From Saprospiraceae bacterium (GTDB lineage Bacteria; Bacteroidota; Bacteroidia; Chitinophagales; Saprospiraceae), in NCBI GenBank assembly GCA_016722295.1, contig JADKGL010000016.1, positions 1 through 41,492 on the forward strand: DNA of 41,492 bases. The letters are read 5' to 3'. The stretch's first letter is position 1; every line of letters begins with the position of its first letter. This document shows, piece by piece, positions 1-10,263 of this stretch. The notes below the pieces were generated by a model. That model saw nothing but the letters and a program-made list of their open reading frames with translations. It searched no databases and had not been told where the DNA came from. Both the position numbers and the translations under genes were made by a program.

Positions 1-733
1 TGATATATATATCTGATACATATCCTGATATTGGGGCATTGATGGACAGTACGGGTGATTTTGATGTACCGCCCAATATCAACATTTGGTCTGTGATTTC
101 TATCTGTTCCAGCAGGTTTACAATTTTTTTTGTCTCTAATTCCAATTCAGACGCTACTTTCTGAAATGTCTTTTTTGCATTGATGTTCTCCTCTGAGAGC
201 TCTTTTTGCCTATTATATTCCACATCCAGGTATTGTTTATTGGCTTGTGCAGATTGGAGTGATTCTTTCAGTTTTGATTTCTCCAGCCTTATCTTATTGT
301 ATTCAAGACTTTGGATGGTCGCCAGCGATTGACCCTGTTTCACATATTGTCCTTCTATTACTTTGATGGTCTTTACTATTCCACCCATCGTTGATGTAAC
401 ATCTGCCTGATTTTGCGGTGGTAGTTTAGTGTATCCGGAAGCATTGATAGCATCACTCAAATTTTTCATCTCAAACCAGCCGGTATCTATCCCTGCATTT
501 TTGTACTGTGCAGCATTCAGGTGTACAGTTTTGCTATGTGCTTCTTGCTCAGTATGTTCACCATCGGCATGGTCATGACCACTATGGTCCTCTTCTGCTT
601 CATGATTATGGCCATCACCTTCTGCATGTTCTTCTGCCGCATTTTCGTTAGATTTGGATTTGCACGATGATACATTGATCATCAGTAATGGCAATAGGAA
701 CAGGATTAAAATTATCTTTATTTTATATTTCAT
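1..733 (-). CDS. RND efflux periplasmic adaptor (CzcB-like), 3' part missing
   Basis: This is the membrane-fusion adaptor that links the inner-membrane pump and outer-membrane channel encoded just upstream. ATG is at 733 and the frame stays open to the window edge, so about 244 residues are visible. The start reads MKYKIKIILILFLLPLLMIN followed by VSSCKS, a lipoprotein signal with the lipobox Cys near residue 24. A His/Asp/Glu-rich stretch follows (HNHEAEEDHSGHDHADGEH, about residues 42-60), a likely metal-binding arm. Next comes a biotinyl-lipoyl-like half (GGIVKTIKVIEGQYVKQGQ) and a Lys/Gln-rich coiled-coil hairpin, as usual in CusB/CzcB proteins. It lies 26 nt after the TolC-like gene and should belong to the same operon. 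The His-rich arm fits divalent ions such as Zn, Co or Cd better than copper, but substrate is inference. Confidence 0.85.
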   Translation of the reverse strand, partial: MKYKIKIILILFLLPLLMINVSSCKSKSNENAAEEHAEGDGHNHEAEEDHSGHDHADGEHTEQEAHSKTVHLNAAQYKNAGIDTGWFEMKNLSDAINASGYTKLPPQNQADVTSTMGGIVKTIKVIEGQYVKQGQSLATIQSLEYNKIRLEKSKLKESLQSAQANKQYLDVEYNRQKELSEENINAKKTFQKVASELELETKKIVNLLEQIEITDQMLILGGTSKSPVLSINAPISGYVSDIYI

Positions 734-759
734 TTTACTTTTTTTAGGTATTAAAATTT

Positions 760-2001
760 CTATTTATTCATTAAATATTGAAGGTTTATGACTATTTCAT
801 TATACCGATTTAACGAAGCAAAGTAGTCCAGTTTTATTTCTCTGGCCATTTGCATTCCTTGCATGTATTCGATATAGGAAATATCTCCATTGATATAAGA
901 AGTATTTGCATTCCTGATAATGATTGCTGCATTTGGATTTGCGGTCTTCTCAAAATATTCCAGTTTGCTTTTCGCTAAGTTCAATTCGCTTATCAATTGA
1001 TTGTAACTAATAAGTATGCTCTGATTTGTTATGTCAGCATTTTTTTGCTGGAGCAATACATTGTTTTTTAAAGCGCTGATCTTAGCTTTGTTACTCCCCA
1101 AAGACAAGATGGGTATCGACATACCAATCGTGGCCCCCTGAAACCTGGGTACTCCGTTGTAAGATATAATCTGACTATTCACTTCTTGATTTCCTGTCAG
1201 AGATTGGATGAAATATCCTACACTAAACTCAGGTTTCATTTGTGCTTTTTCAAGGTTTACCTGCATATCAGCAAGTTTTACGTCTTGCAAAGCTATGCTT
1301 ACAGCTGTATTTTGAGTCAACGATGCGGCATTACTTACATCAAAAAGATCCAACACACCATATTCAACTAAATCAAAGATAATATCCTCTTTTAATTGAA
1401 GTACCATGGCAAGTTTCTTTGTCTCCATATCCATCGCTGTCTGATTTTGACGTATCATTTGCTGAAATTCTTCCTTCCGCGTGATACTCATTATTTGTTC
1501 CAGCTGACTGGATTCTCCTGTTTGGTATTTTAAAGCAACTGCTTTCACCTGCATGGTCAATAAGCTATCCTGTTCTATCAAAATCTCATTTAATTTCTGA
1601 TAATACATAATGTTATTCCAGGTTTGACGGACGTTCATAATCACTTCCTGCTTTGCAAAATTCCTTTTAAGTTCAGCACTCTTGACATTTTCATTGAGCA
1701 GCTTCTTTTTAGGCCCGAACAAAAAAGGATTAAAGGACTGCGAAATACTATAATACTGGTCAAGATTTTTTGAGTTAAACTGCCCTATATTCGCAACAAA
1801 ATCAGTCTTAGGTAATTCAAATTTTGTACCCTTCAATTGATTTTGAATATCTACATGGATATTACTTGCCTGGACTTGTAAATTATTTTGAAGTGCAATG
1901 TCTATCGCTTCATTAAGGTTCAATTTTTTCTGGCCATTTACAATGGTTCCGACAAGTAAAAAACCAATAATGACAGCAGCAGTATCGATATTTTTCTTCG
2001 T
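760..2001 (-). CDS. TolC-family outer-membrane channel of the CzcA-type pump, probable ACG start
   Basis: This is the outer-membrane exit duct for the neighbouring RND pump. From residue 27 it reads LNLNEAIDIALQNNLQ, the classic OEP (PF02321) opening, and it continues as an all-helical two-repeat protein of usual length (413 aa). The only in-frame ATG/GTG/TTG near the front is a TTG at 1923, which would remove the export signal. Upstream in the same frame lies a good signal peptide, KKNIDTAAVIIGFLLVGTIV then NGQ, directly after an ACG codon at 2001-1999. GAAAGG sits nine bases before that ACG. The true start is therefore probably this ACG, or an ATG that is miscalled or mutated by one base. 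The gene overlaps the 3' end of the pump gene by 64 nt in another frame, which suggests translational coupling. Confidence 0.85.
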   Translation of the reverse strand, partial: TKKNIDTAAVIIGFLLVGTIVNGQKKLNLNEAIDIALQNNLQVQASNIHVDIQNQLKGTKFELPKTDFVANIGQFNSKNLDQYYSISQSFNPFLFGPKKKLLNENVKSAELKRNFAKQEVIMNVRQTWNNIMYYQKLNEILIEQDSLLTMQVKAVALKYQTGESSQLEQIMSITRKEEFQQMIRQNQTAMDMETKKLAMVLQLKEDIIFDLVEYGVLDLFDVSNAASLTQNTAVSIALQDVKLADMQVNLEKAQMKPEFSVGYFIQSLTGNQEVNSQIISYNGVPRFQGATIGMSIPILSLGSNKAKISALKNNVLLQQKNADITNQSILISYNQLISELNLAKSKLEYFEKTANPNAAIIIRNANTSYINGDISYIEYMQGMQMAREIKLDYFASLNRYNEIVINLQYLMNK

Positions 2002-5000
2002 CGCTTTATACCTTTCTCAAAATATAAATACAATATAGGCAACACTATTAATGTCAATAGTGTAGCAGTAATCAATCCTCCGATAACCACGGTGGCTAAT
2101 GGTTTTTGAACCTCTGCCCCGGCTCCCATACTGATGGCCATTGGTAAAAATCCAAGAGATGCAACCGCAGCCGTCATCACCACCGGTCTCAATCTTACTT
2201 TTGTACCTATACGTATTCTTTCAAGGACATCAGTGATACCTTCGGTTTTGAGCTGATTAAAATATCCGATCAGTACGATTCCATTCAACACTGCCACCCC
2301 AAATAAGGCTATAAAGCCGATCCCGGCAGATATACTGAAAGGCATACCTCGTATCCAAAGAGCAAATATGCCACCAATAGCTGATAGCGGTATGGCCGTA
2401 AAAATGAGCAATGATTGTTTTATACTGTGAAATGTAAAAAATAGTAAAACAAAAATAAGTGCAAGTGCTGCGGGAACAGCTATGGCTAATCTGTTGCTCG
2501 CTTCTACCAGATTCTGAAATTGTCCGCCATAGGTAGTGTAATAACCTACCGGCAATTTTATCTTTGATTCCAATAATCCCTGGATTTCTTTCACCACACT
2601 TTCTACATCCCTGCCTCTTACATTAAATCCAATGACAATCCTTCTTTTTCCATTTTCTCTGCTGATCATGGCAGCTCCTCTTTCATACGTGATATCAGCG
2701 ACTTGCTCCAAAGGTACCTGATCACCCGAAGGCAATGGGACAAACAAATTTTTAAGCTGTTCTATATTCTGCCTGTTATCTTTAGCTATTCTTACTACAA
2801 GATTAAAACGTTTCTCCCCTTCATAGACTACGCCTGCTTTCTCTCCGGCAAAACCTGCCCGAACCACTTGATTGAGATCGCCTACATTGAGTCCATACAA
2901 TGCAAGTTTATCTTTATTGTACCGGATAGTGATTTGTGGCAATCCTGACACTTGTTCTGCCCTTGCATCTTCTACACCTTTCACGCTCTGTATAATAGGC
3001 ACCACCTCGTCAGCAAGTCCCGATAATAGCTCTATATCTTCACCAAATATCTTGATGGCGACATCACTTCTGACTCCGGTCATCAATTCATTAAATCTCA
3101 TTTGTACAGGTTGGGTAAATTCTGTGGTGACACCTGGTAAATCATTCAGCACCTTGTCCATTTTAGCCATCATCTCTTGTGTGGATGATGCAGAAGTCCA
3201 TTCAGATTTTGGTTTCAATATGATCATTACGTCAGCCACTTCCATAGGCATAGGATCCGTCGGTATCTCCGCACTTCCGATCTTTGATACCACTTGTTCT
3301 ATTTCAGGAAAATTTTTCAAAAGTAACGCTTCAGCTTTTGTAGTAGTTTCTATTTCTTGAGCCAGTGATGTACCCGGGGGAGTAATGATATGGGTAGCAA
3401 TGTCCCCTTCTTCGAGTGTCGGAATAAATTCTCCTCCCATATTACTGAATACAAATAGTGCAAATACAAACAACGCTACTGACAAAACAATGATCATTGC
3501 TTTGGCCTTTAGAGCCATTTCAAGTACAGGTTGATAGATTCTGTATAAAAAGTCAATAATTTTATCACTTATATTTCTTTTGTGTTCCGTTTTTCTGCTT
3601 AAAAATAAAGCAGACATCATGGGTACATAGGTCAGTGACAAAATAAATGCTCCTAATATCGCAAACGATACGGTCTGAGCCATCGGCTTGAACATTTTAC
3701 CTTCTATACCTACCAGAGCTAAAATCGGAAGATATACGATGAGTATAATTATTTCTCCAAAAGCTGCGCTGCTTCTTATTTTTGATGCAGCTCCATACAC
3801 TTCAGTATCCATTTGTGCAGCAGTGAGTTTTCCCTTATTGATGGTCTGTAGCCGATGTACTATGGCTTCAACAATGATCACCGCCCCATCTACTATCAAA
3901 CCGAAATCGATGGCGCCAAGACTCATCAAATTGCCACTGACCCCAAATGCGTGCATCATGATGACAGCAAATAATAAAGCCAGCGGTATCACCGATGCTA
4001 CTATTAGCCCAGCCCGCCAGTTTCCCAGGAGCAATACCAGAATAAACAATACGATTAATGCACCTTCCAGTAAGTTGGTTCTGACGGTTGATATGGCATT
4101 ATTTACCATCTTAGTCCTGTCCAGATACGGTTCAACAGCTACCCCTTCCGGCAACGTCTTTTCTATTTGAAGCATTCGCTCTTTAACTACTTCGACCACA
4201 TCAGCACTGTTTTCACCCTTCAACATCATGACCATACCTGCCACTGCTTCTCCCACTCCGTCTTTAGTGGTAGCGCCATACCTGACTGCAGATCCTAACT
4301 GCACTTGTGCTACATCACGGATCAGAATAGGAATGCCATTCATATTTTTTACGACAATTTTACCTATATCTTCCAATGAACTAATCATGCCGATGCCCCG
4401 GATAAAATAAGCATTTGGCTTTTTATCGATATAAGCACCACCTGTATTTTCGTTATTTTTACGCAAGGCTTCAAATATCTCAATGATATTGGTATTCATG
4501 CTTTTTAGCTTATCCGGCTCGATGGCAATTTCATATTCTTTAAGTAAACCTCCAAGAGTATTGACCTCAGCCACACCGGTAATACCGATCAGTTGTGGTT
4601 TTATGATCCAGTCCTGGACAGACCTTAATTCTGTGGCATGAAATTTATCTTCATATCCCGGCTTAGCAAAAACGGTATATTGATATATCTCGCCCAAACC
4701 GGTACTAATAGGTGCCATTTCAGGTGTGCCTAATCCTGACCCAATATTGTCTTCCGCTTCTTTAAGTCGCTCATTGATCTGAACTCTGGCCCAGTACAAA
4801 TCCACATGTTCTTCAAATACTACTGTGACTGTACTTAAACCAAATTTTGATACACTCCGCAATTCTAACACTTTCGGTACAGATTTGACCGCTTGCTCTA
4901 TGGGGTAGGTGATCAGTTGTTCTACTTCCTGTGTAGCCAAAGTTGGAGATAAGGTCAATATCTGAACCTGATTATTGGTTATGTCAGGCAAAGCATCGAT

Positions 5001-5104
5001 GGGCAATCTTGACAAACTGTAGATACCAAAAAGTACCATAGCAGCAGTAAAAGCCCTATTATAAACTTATTTTTTATAGAAAAATATATTATTTTATCTA
5101 GCAT
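1938..5104 (-). CDS. czcA: Heavy-metal RND efflux permease, CzcA type, one frame break near the N-terminus
   Basis: This is the proton-driven inner-membrane pump of a tripartite metal exporter. The continuous frame from 5039 gives 1033 residues with RND hallmarks: PIDALPDI near the front, DFGLIVDGAVIIVE in TM4, GGEFIPTLEEGD at the start of the second half, and a C-terminal TM block. The spacing D-x5-D-x6-E in TM4 is the charge triad reported for CzcA (D402, D408, E415), so divalent Zn/Co/Cd export is more likely than Cu/Ag. The frame from 5039 lacks TM1. TM1 is found one frame over, from ATG at 5104 (MLDKIIYFSIKNKFIIGLLL), and joins at about 5040-5046 if one base is added. This is a frameshift or an assembly error. 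DUF6660 and PepSY remnants lie upstream, and the TolC and adaptor genes follow. Confidence 0.9.
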
Positions 5105-5140
5105 TCAATAAATGATTAAGGATGAATGAATAATGTTTTA

Positions 5141-5165
5141 GTCCGGATTATTTCTAATCTCGGAC
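5141..5165. other. Hairpin in the leader of the CzcA-type gene
   Basis: GTCCGGATTA TTTC TAATCTCGGAC forms a stem of about ten pairs with one bulge. It lies in the 154-nt gap between the DUF6660 remnant stop (5259) and the pump ATG (5104). There is no clear U-tract, so it could be a processing or leader element as easily as a terminator. Confidence 0.3.
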
Positions 5166-5258
5166 AAATAGGTGGAAATAAAATATTTTTTAAGAGAATG
5201 TTAGATTTTACTTGTAGAGTAATATCCAATTAAAAAAACATTCATTAATCACAATACA

Positions 5259-5517
5259 TTAAGCATTAACCTTGGGTGGCTGCCAGATCGTATTTCGGTA
5301 TGTTGTAGATGGGCTGTCGTAGTATAAAAATGTATTTTCATCTGTACTTATCTCAACATATAATATATCAGGTACAAAACTTTTAATGCCAAATTCAAAA
5401 TTTATTGGTGTATGACAACAAGTGCAAGTACAAAATGGACTGCAATGGTTATCACTATCTTCACTGTGGTCATGGTTATCTTGTGATTCATGATCGTTAT
5501 GATGTGCAATCTCTTCC
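5259..5517 (-). pseudogene. DUF6660-family metal-cluster protein, N-terminus lost
   Basis: The frame ending in TAA at 5261-5259 reads HHNDHESQDNHDHSEDSDNH, then CSPFCTCTCCHTPINFEFG, and ends NTIWQPPKVNA. A His/Asp-rich arm followed by CSPFCxCxCC is the signature of the small Bacteroidota DUF6660 family, typically found just upstream of CusA/CzcA genes, as here. The frame has no start codon. It opens only eight codons earlier inside the PepSY remnant, and the expected signal peptide and first third are missing. About 80 residues remain. The 5' end seems to have been deleted together with the 3' end of the PepSY gene. Family assignment rests on motif memory. Confidence 0.6.
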
Positions 5518-6166
5518 CTGGTAATCCATAGTATGCATCATCCACAGGAAATCAAATATTCGCCATTTGTCATTTCTGAATTTTTGAACAGTACCTAATT
5601 CTGATGAAACATAAACGGTGGTATTGGATGGGTGATCAAATTTGACCGCATAGGCAGGGAGTGGGCTCTCACGGTATTCATGATGTTGACCGGCATTTGT
5701 CAAATATTCAACTTGTGATACCATTGCATCTTTGTAAAAACTCTTTTGAGCAACCTTAATAGCTTCTTCTTTACTTAATGCATTCCGAAGTTCCGGTATT
5801 TGCCATTGCCAATTGAATCTTTTATCTTTAATTTTACCATCTGTGTAAATAATTTGATAAACTGGTTCTCCCAAAATTTGTATCAATCGAATATCTAAAA
5901 TATATTTTATTGAATCTTTGTTTTATTTTTTGAATAATTTCTTGTGGGTTGAACTACTTTTATAAACACAGACAAATGGTAAAACAGTAGCCCAAATGAT
6001 GATCATAGTGTATTAATTTTCTATATAAGTCCATTATCAAATGACATCAATAAAGGATGTCCTGGTAGTCGAAAATCAGAAATTGAATTCCCAACGATGA
6101 CTCTACAAGATATATATTGTGTTTTACGAGATTTAACTTAATGCCCTTTGACCATTTCTCTTCCAT
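5497..6166 (-). pseudogene. PepSY-domain membrane protein remnant
   Basis: The longest open piece (5886-5497) reads ILGEPVYQIIYTDG, then HHEYRESPLPAYAVKFDHP, then WRIFDFLWMMHTMDYQGRD. This is the C-terminal half of the PepSY/PepSY_TM proteins common in Bacteroidota metal clusters. The homologous run stops at YQGRD, and four foreign residues lead to a stop. The second TM helix is absent. Upstream, a frame from ATG at 6166 ends in NLVKHNIYLVESSLGIQFLI, resembling the family's first TM segment (GIQFLxWT). Several frame breaks and stops separate it from the second half. The gene is therefore decayed in the middle and cut at its 3' end. An intact member would sit in the inner membrane with a periplasmic PepSY domain. 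The N-terminal assignment is tentative. Confidence 0.55.
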
Positions 6167-6179
6167 CAATTTACTTCAA

Positions 6180-6500
6180 TTATTTAATCATTCTATCCAA
6201 TGATTTGAATATTATGAAAAGTAAGACGCCAATCCTATAATGGCCTTGTTTTTGGAAAAAAAATTAAAACTCGATACTATTATTATCGCATCCTATCCAA
6301 AGGATCAAACCTATACTACACCTACATGCCTCAAAAACAGGATTTGCCCAAAAATGATCAATATCAATTATTATTGTAGAAAACATGATTGTACCAGCTC
6401 TTAACCATTTTTCTTTCCAAAATAAATAAGCAATTATAAAAGGAAAACCGAAATGTAAAGAATAATGTAACAAATTTTGAAAAATACTTATTGTGCTCAC
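6180..6500 (-). pseudogene. DUF6122-family membrane protein, decayed 3' half
   Basis: From GTG at 6500 the frame reads LLHYSLHFGFPFIIAYLFW, then TIIIDIDHFWANPVFEACRC and SIG. This matches the small DUF6122 membrane family (LIHYSLHF, xDLDHLLA, CSIGFHPLH). After SIG the frame fails, ending LILWIGCDNNSIEF. Pieces resembling the rest of the family (FPKTRPL, IGVLLF) occur in other frames down to a stop at about 6180. At least two indels are needed to restore it. Its biochemical role is unknown. It lies 31 nt after copA and was probably co-transcribed with it. Confidence 0.55.
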
Positions 6501-6530
6501 TTTTGTGTTTTTAATGGATGAAGAATAATT

Positions 6531-9027
6531 TCACAATTTTAAACTTCTCAGCCGCAGGGCATTTACAATAACAGAAACAGAACTAAAACTCATTGCAAAA
6601 GCGGCAACCATAGGGGAGAGTAAAATTCCAAAAAAAGGAAATATCAGACCTGCTGCAATAGGGATGCCCAAAGTGTTATAAATAAGTGCGAAAAATAGAT
6701 TTTGTTTAATATTTCTCATGACTGAATGACTTAAATTTTTTGCTTTCACAATGCCTCCCAAATCTCCTTTTATCAACGTTATCATTGCACTTTCTATGGC
6801 TACGTCAGTCCCTGTACCCATTGCTATTCCAACATCACTTTTTGCTAAAGCTGGTGCATCATTTATTCCGTCTCCAGCCATAGCTATAACTTTACCTTGA
6901 TGTTGCAGTTTTTCTACCTCCTTCATTTTATCTTCTGGCAGCATACTGGCTTTAAAATCAGCCAATTTGAGTTCATCAGCAACTGCTTTTGCCGTATCAT
7001 AATTATCACCGGTAAGCATAATTACTTCAATTCCATTTTTTTGTAGGTGGGCTATGGCTTTTCCACTATTGGCTTTTATTTTATCGCCAATAACAACATA
7101 TCCAACTACATCTTTCTCAACCGATAAATAAGATACTGTTTTCCCTTGCTGCTGATATACTTTTGCTTTATCCTCCATTGCAGATGTAATTTTCGCATTG
7201 TAGTATTGCATCATTTTCGGATTACCTAAGCCGATTTTTTTGCCTTCAATTTTCGCTTCAACACCTTTTCCAGTAACTGCACTAAAATTATCAGATTTTA
7301 ATATTTCAGTATTGTGTTCTTTTCCGTATTTCACAGTTGCTTCAGCCAAAGGGTGTTCGCTATTACTATTTAAGGAAACGATAAATTGAAGTAGTTCCAT
7401 TTCACTATAGCTTTTACTGAAAGAACCAATTTTTTCTACGGTAGGTTTTCCTTCAGTAATTGTTCCGGTTTTATCAATAATTAATGTGTCCACTTTATCC
7501 AATTTTTCAAGCGCTTCTGCATTTTTAATCAATATACCATTTTGCGCACCCTTCCCAATACCAACCATAACAGACATTGGTGTTGCCAATCCCAAGGCAC
7601 AAGGACATGCAATGATCAATACGGCAATCGCGTTCACAAACGCAAATACAAAGGCAGGTTCTGGACCCAAAGATAGCCCAAACGACAAATGTCAGCAAAG
7701 AAACAAATAATACAATGGGCACAAAATATCTTGCAATTTTATCTGCTAAATTTTGAATTGGTGCCCGACTTCTACTGGCATTATTAACCATATGAATGAT
7801 TTGAGATAATAATGTGTCGCTTCCTATTTTTTCAGCTATCATTAAAAAAGATTGATTGCCATTAATAGTGCCACTGGTTACTTTATCACCATTTGTTTTA
7901 TTTACAGGGATGGGCTCTCCTGTGATCATAGATTCGTCTATGGTTGTTTCTCCTTCGCATATTGAGCCATCCACGGGAATTTTATCGCCTGGTTTGACCT
8001 TTAAAATGTCACCCAATTTTAATCTTATCAATAAGCTGATTTTATCTTTGCCATTCTCCACCTTAAAAGCTTTGTTAGGGGCTAATTTCAAAAGTGCTTT
8101 ACTGGCCCGAATTGGTTTTACTATGGGCTCGTGCTTCCAGTAATTGACCTAAAAGCACCAAAGTTAAAATTACGGTAGTAGCCTCAAAATAAACTGAACA
8201 ACATTTGATTCTGTTTTGAAATTGGCTGGAAAAATATCAGGAAAAAACATCGCAAAGACACTAAATATCCAAGCAATACCTGATCCAATTCCTATAAGCG
8301 TAAACATATTAAGATTCCATAGTCTTAATACTTTGTAAGCTCGCTCAAAAAACATCCAAGTAGCATAAAACACTACGGGAATGGATAATATCAACTGAAT
8401 CCAATTCCAATATTTTGATACAAAATATAATACAATGGGTTATCTTTTATCATTTCACTCATCACTATTATAAAAATCGGCAAGGTAAAAGCTGTGGCGA
8501 TCCAAAACTTCTTTAATAGCTTTTGGTACGGTTTTTTCTTCTGCTGATAGATCTGGTTTTAGTGGTACTAAATCCATTCCACATATTGGACATGCACCCG
8601 ATTCGTTCGTCACAATTTCTGGGTGCATCGGACATGTCCATTGTTTTGATGAATTGGTAGATATGTTTTGTTCTTCTACCAAGTCCATTCCACATACCGG
8701 ACAGTCACCTGCTTTATCATACGTTTTTTCACCTTCACAATGCATAGGACAATAAAAAGTACCTGTACCTTTACCTTTTGGCTTCTCATCCTTTTTGAAT
8801 TCTTCTATCTGATGTCCTTGTTTGTGAATATGATACCTTCCACCATCATTTATCAAAGCTTCTTCAAATGTCTCTATAGGTATATGGGATTCCATTTCTA
8901 TGGTGGCTTCTGCCATTTGCAAGTCTACTTTGGCGATCGTAACTCCTTCTACATTTGAAAGTGTTTTTTCGACATGTCCACGACAACCATTACAGGTCAT
9001 TCCGGAGATACTATACGTGTGTTTCAT
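6531..9027 (-). pseudogene. copA: Cu+-exporting P1B-type ATPase CopA, broken by several frameshifts
   Basis: The ancestral protein exports Cu+ to the periplasm using ATP. In order from ATG 9027 it has an HMA domain (GMTCNGC, Cys12 and Cys15), two HMBD modules (residues about 92-117 and 131-154, each CPM...CPxCGMDL), and a TM block with KFWIATAFTLPIFIIVMSEM. The actuator (DESMITGEPIPV), the CPC metal site (IACPCALGLATP), DKTGT, SEHPLAEA and GDGINDAPALA follow. TM7-8 carry YN and MSFSS, all as in subgroup P1B-1. The frame changes near 8528 (+1), 8415 (-1), 8200 (-1), 8107 (+1) and 7666 (+1), with a compensated pair near 8030. Each conserved piece continues perfectly one frame over. As written it cannot yield a full pump. 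The pattern fits recent inactivation or dense indel errors. It lies 15 nt after the upstream adaptor gene. Confidence 0.85.
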
Positions 9028-9042
9028 TTTCTTTTTTTTTAT

Positions 9043-10263
9043 TTACATGTTATGACCTTCCATCGGATCACTTCCTTTTCTGAATTTGTATTCGCTATTG
9101 ATGGCATAAGCACCTGTGATCACTACGTTTTTCAAACTGTCCATGGAAGACTTTATTTCTATCAAACCATTAATCTCAATACCTGTATTAACCATTTGAT
9201 TTTCAAAAACACCAGGTGTTTTTTCTAACCATATATATGTAGCCTTTTCTTCCCGGATTACGGCGTCAACGGGTATAAACAGCCCTTTGATATTGGATCG
9301 TGTTATATTTGCTGCGGCCTGCATTCCTGGCTTCAATTGTAAGTTTTTATTCTCTATTTTCATCCGAATCAGAAGTAATCTTGTATCAGGATTAATTTCA
9401 GGATTAACAAATGATACTACAGCATTAACTGACTTGTCAGGAAAATCATTAAAAGAAATTTTAGCTTGTTGTCCTACCTTAAATCCATTGGCATAGTTAA
9501 TATTTACCTGCGTTTCGAGCCACAAACTGGTTAAATCTGCTGTTTTAAGTATCTCTGTTCCTTCCATCACATAACTGCCTTCTGTCACTGATATTTCATT
9601 GATATAACCGCCGGTAACACTATAAAAAGTAGTGTATGGGGAAACTTCTTTACTGGTTTTCAAACTTTCAATTTGTCTGTCATTCAATCCGTAAAACTGC
9701 AATTTTTGTTTTGCCGCAAGTAATAATCTGTCCGCATTTTTGCCAAAATCACCGGGCAAGGAAAGTTGCCGGTAAGCAGAGACAAAGTCTTGTTTGGCAA
9801 TGGCTATATCTTCACTGTAAAGATCATAGACTGGTTGATTTTTAGAAATAAATCCACCCAGTGTTTTAAAATATAATTTTTCAATCCTGCCCATTGCTCT
9901 CGCGGAAATCGTTTTTATTTTGTCCTGATCAAAAGTTAATGTACCTGTATAGCTTTGATCCAGATTATTTTGAGTGGCGACAATAGTTTGGGTAGTGATA
10001 TTTCCCAATTGAATTTGCTGATCACTTAACTTAATTTCGTTTGGCTTTGTATCATCACTCTGGATAGGCGTTAATTCCATGTGACATATAGGACACTTGC
10101 CGGGCTTATCTTCTTTTACCTGTGGATCCATAGAGCAGGTATAAAAAACATTAGCCATATCAGAATGGGTACTATGATCATTTTCTTTTTGTTCACTACA
10201 GGAAATGGATACAGCAAAAAATAAAAGTACAATTATGGTCGATTTTGTCATTTGATTCCTCAT
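9043..10263 (-). CDS. cusB: CusB-type RND periplasmic adaptor with one HMBD
   Basis: This is a membrane-fusion adaptor for the Cu/Ag exporter, 406 aa. The signal and lipobox are IIVLLFFAVSISCSEQK, with the lipid Cys near residue 22. A heavy-metal-binding module follows at about residues 42-68 (YTCSMDPQVKEDKPGKCPIC then HMELTP). The adaptor core follows: a lipoyl-like hairpin (ISARAMGRIEKLYFKTLGG), a helical arm and beta-barrel domains. This layout is that of Bacteroidota CusB-like proteins. Its ATG overlaps the TGA of the previous adaptor gene (ATGA), which fixes the start and indicates coupling. It is the second of two consecutive adaptor genes, so the two may form a mixed hexamer. That is inference. 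Confidence 0.9.
   Translation of the reverse strand: MRNQMTKSTIIVLLFFAVSISCSEQKENDHSTHSDMANVFYTCSMDPQVKEDKPGKCPICHMELTPIQSDDTKPNEIKLSDQQIQLGNITTQTIVATQNNLDQSYTGTLTFDQDKIKTISARAMGRIEKLYFKTLGGFISKNQPVYDLYSEDIAIAKQDFVSAYRQLSLPGDFGKNADRLLLAAKQKLQFYGLNDRQIESLKTSKEVSPYTTFYSVTGGYINEISVTEGSYVMEGTEILKTADLTSLWLETQVNINYANGFKVGQQAKISFNDFPDKSVNAVVSFVNPEINPDTRLLLIRMKIENKNLQLKPGMQAAANITRSNIKGLFIPVDAVIREEKATYIWLEKTPGVFENQMVNTGIEINGLIEIKSSMDSLKNVVITGAYAINSEYKFRKGSDPMEGHNM

Noticed and set aside
3688..4410. Long plus-strand open frames opposite the pump gene
   Set aside because: They lie wholly inside the conserved CzcA frame, have no family motifs and are antisense shadows.
5887..6030. Small frame MIIIWATVLPFVCVYKSSST as a separate membrane peptide
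   Set aside because: It is only 27 codons long, lies inside the decayed middle of the PepSY gene and has no recognisable family.
8455..9027. The 190-aa HMA-HMBD-HMBD frame as an independent metallochaperone gene
   Set aside because: The next conserved CopA segment (KFWIATAFTLPIF) follows directly one frame over, so it is the 5' end of broken copA rather than a separate gene.
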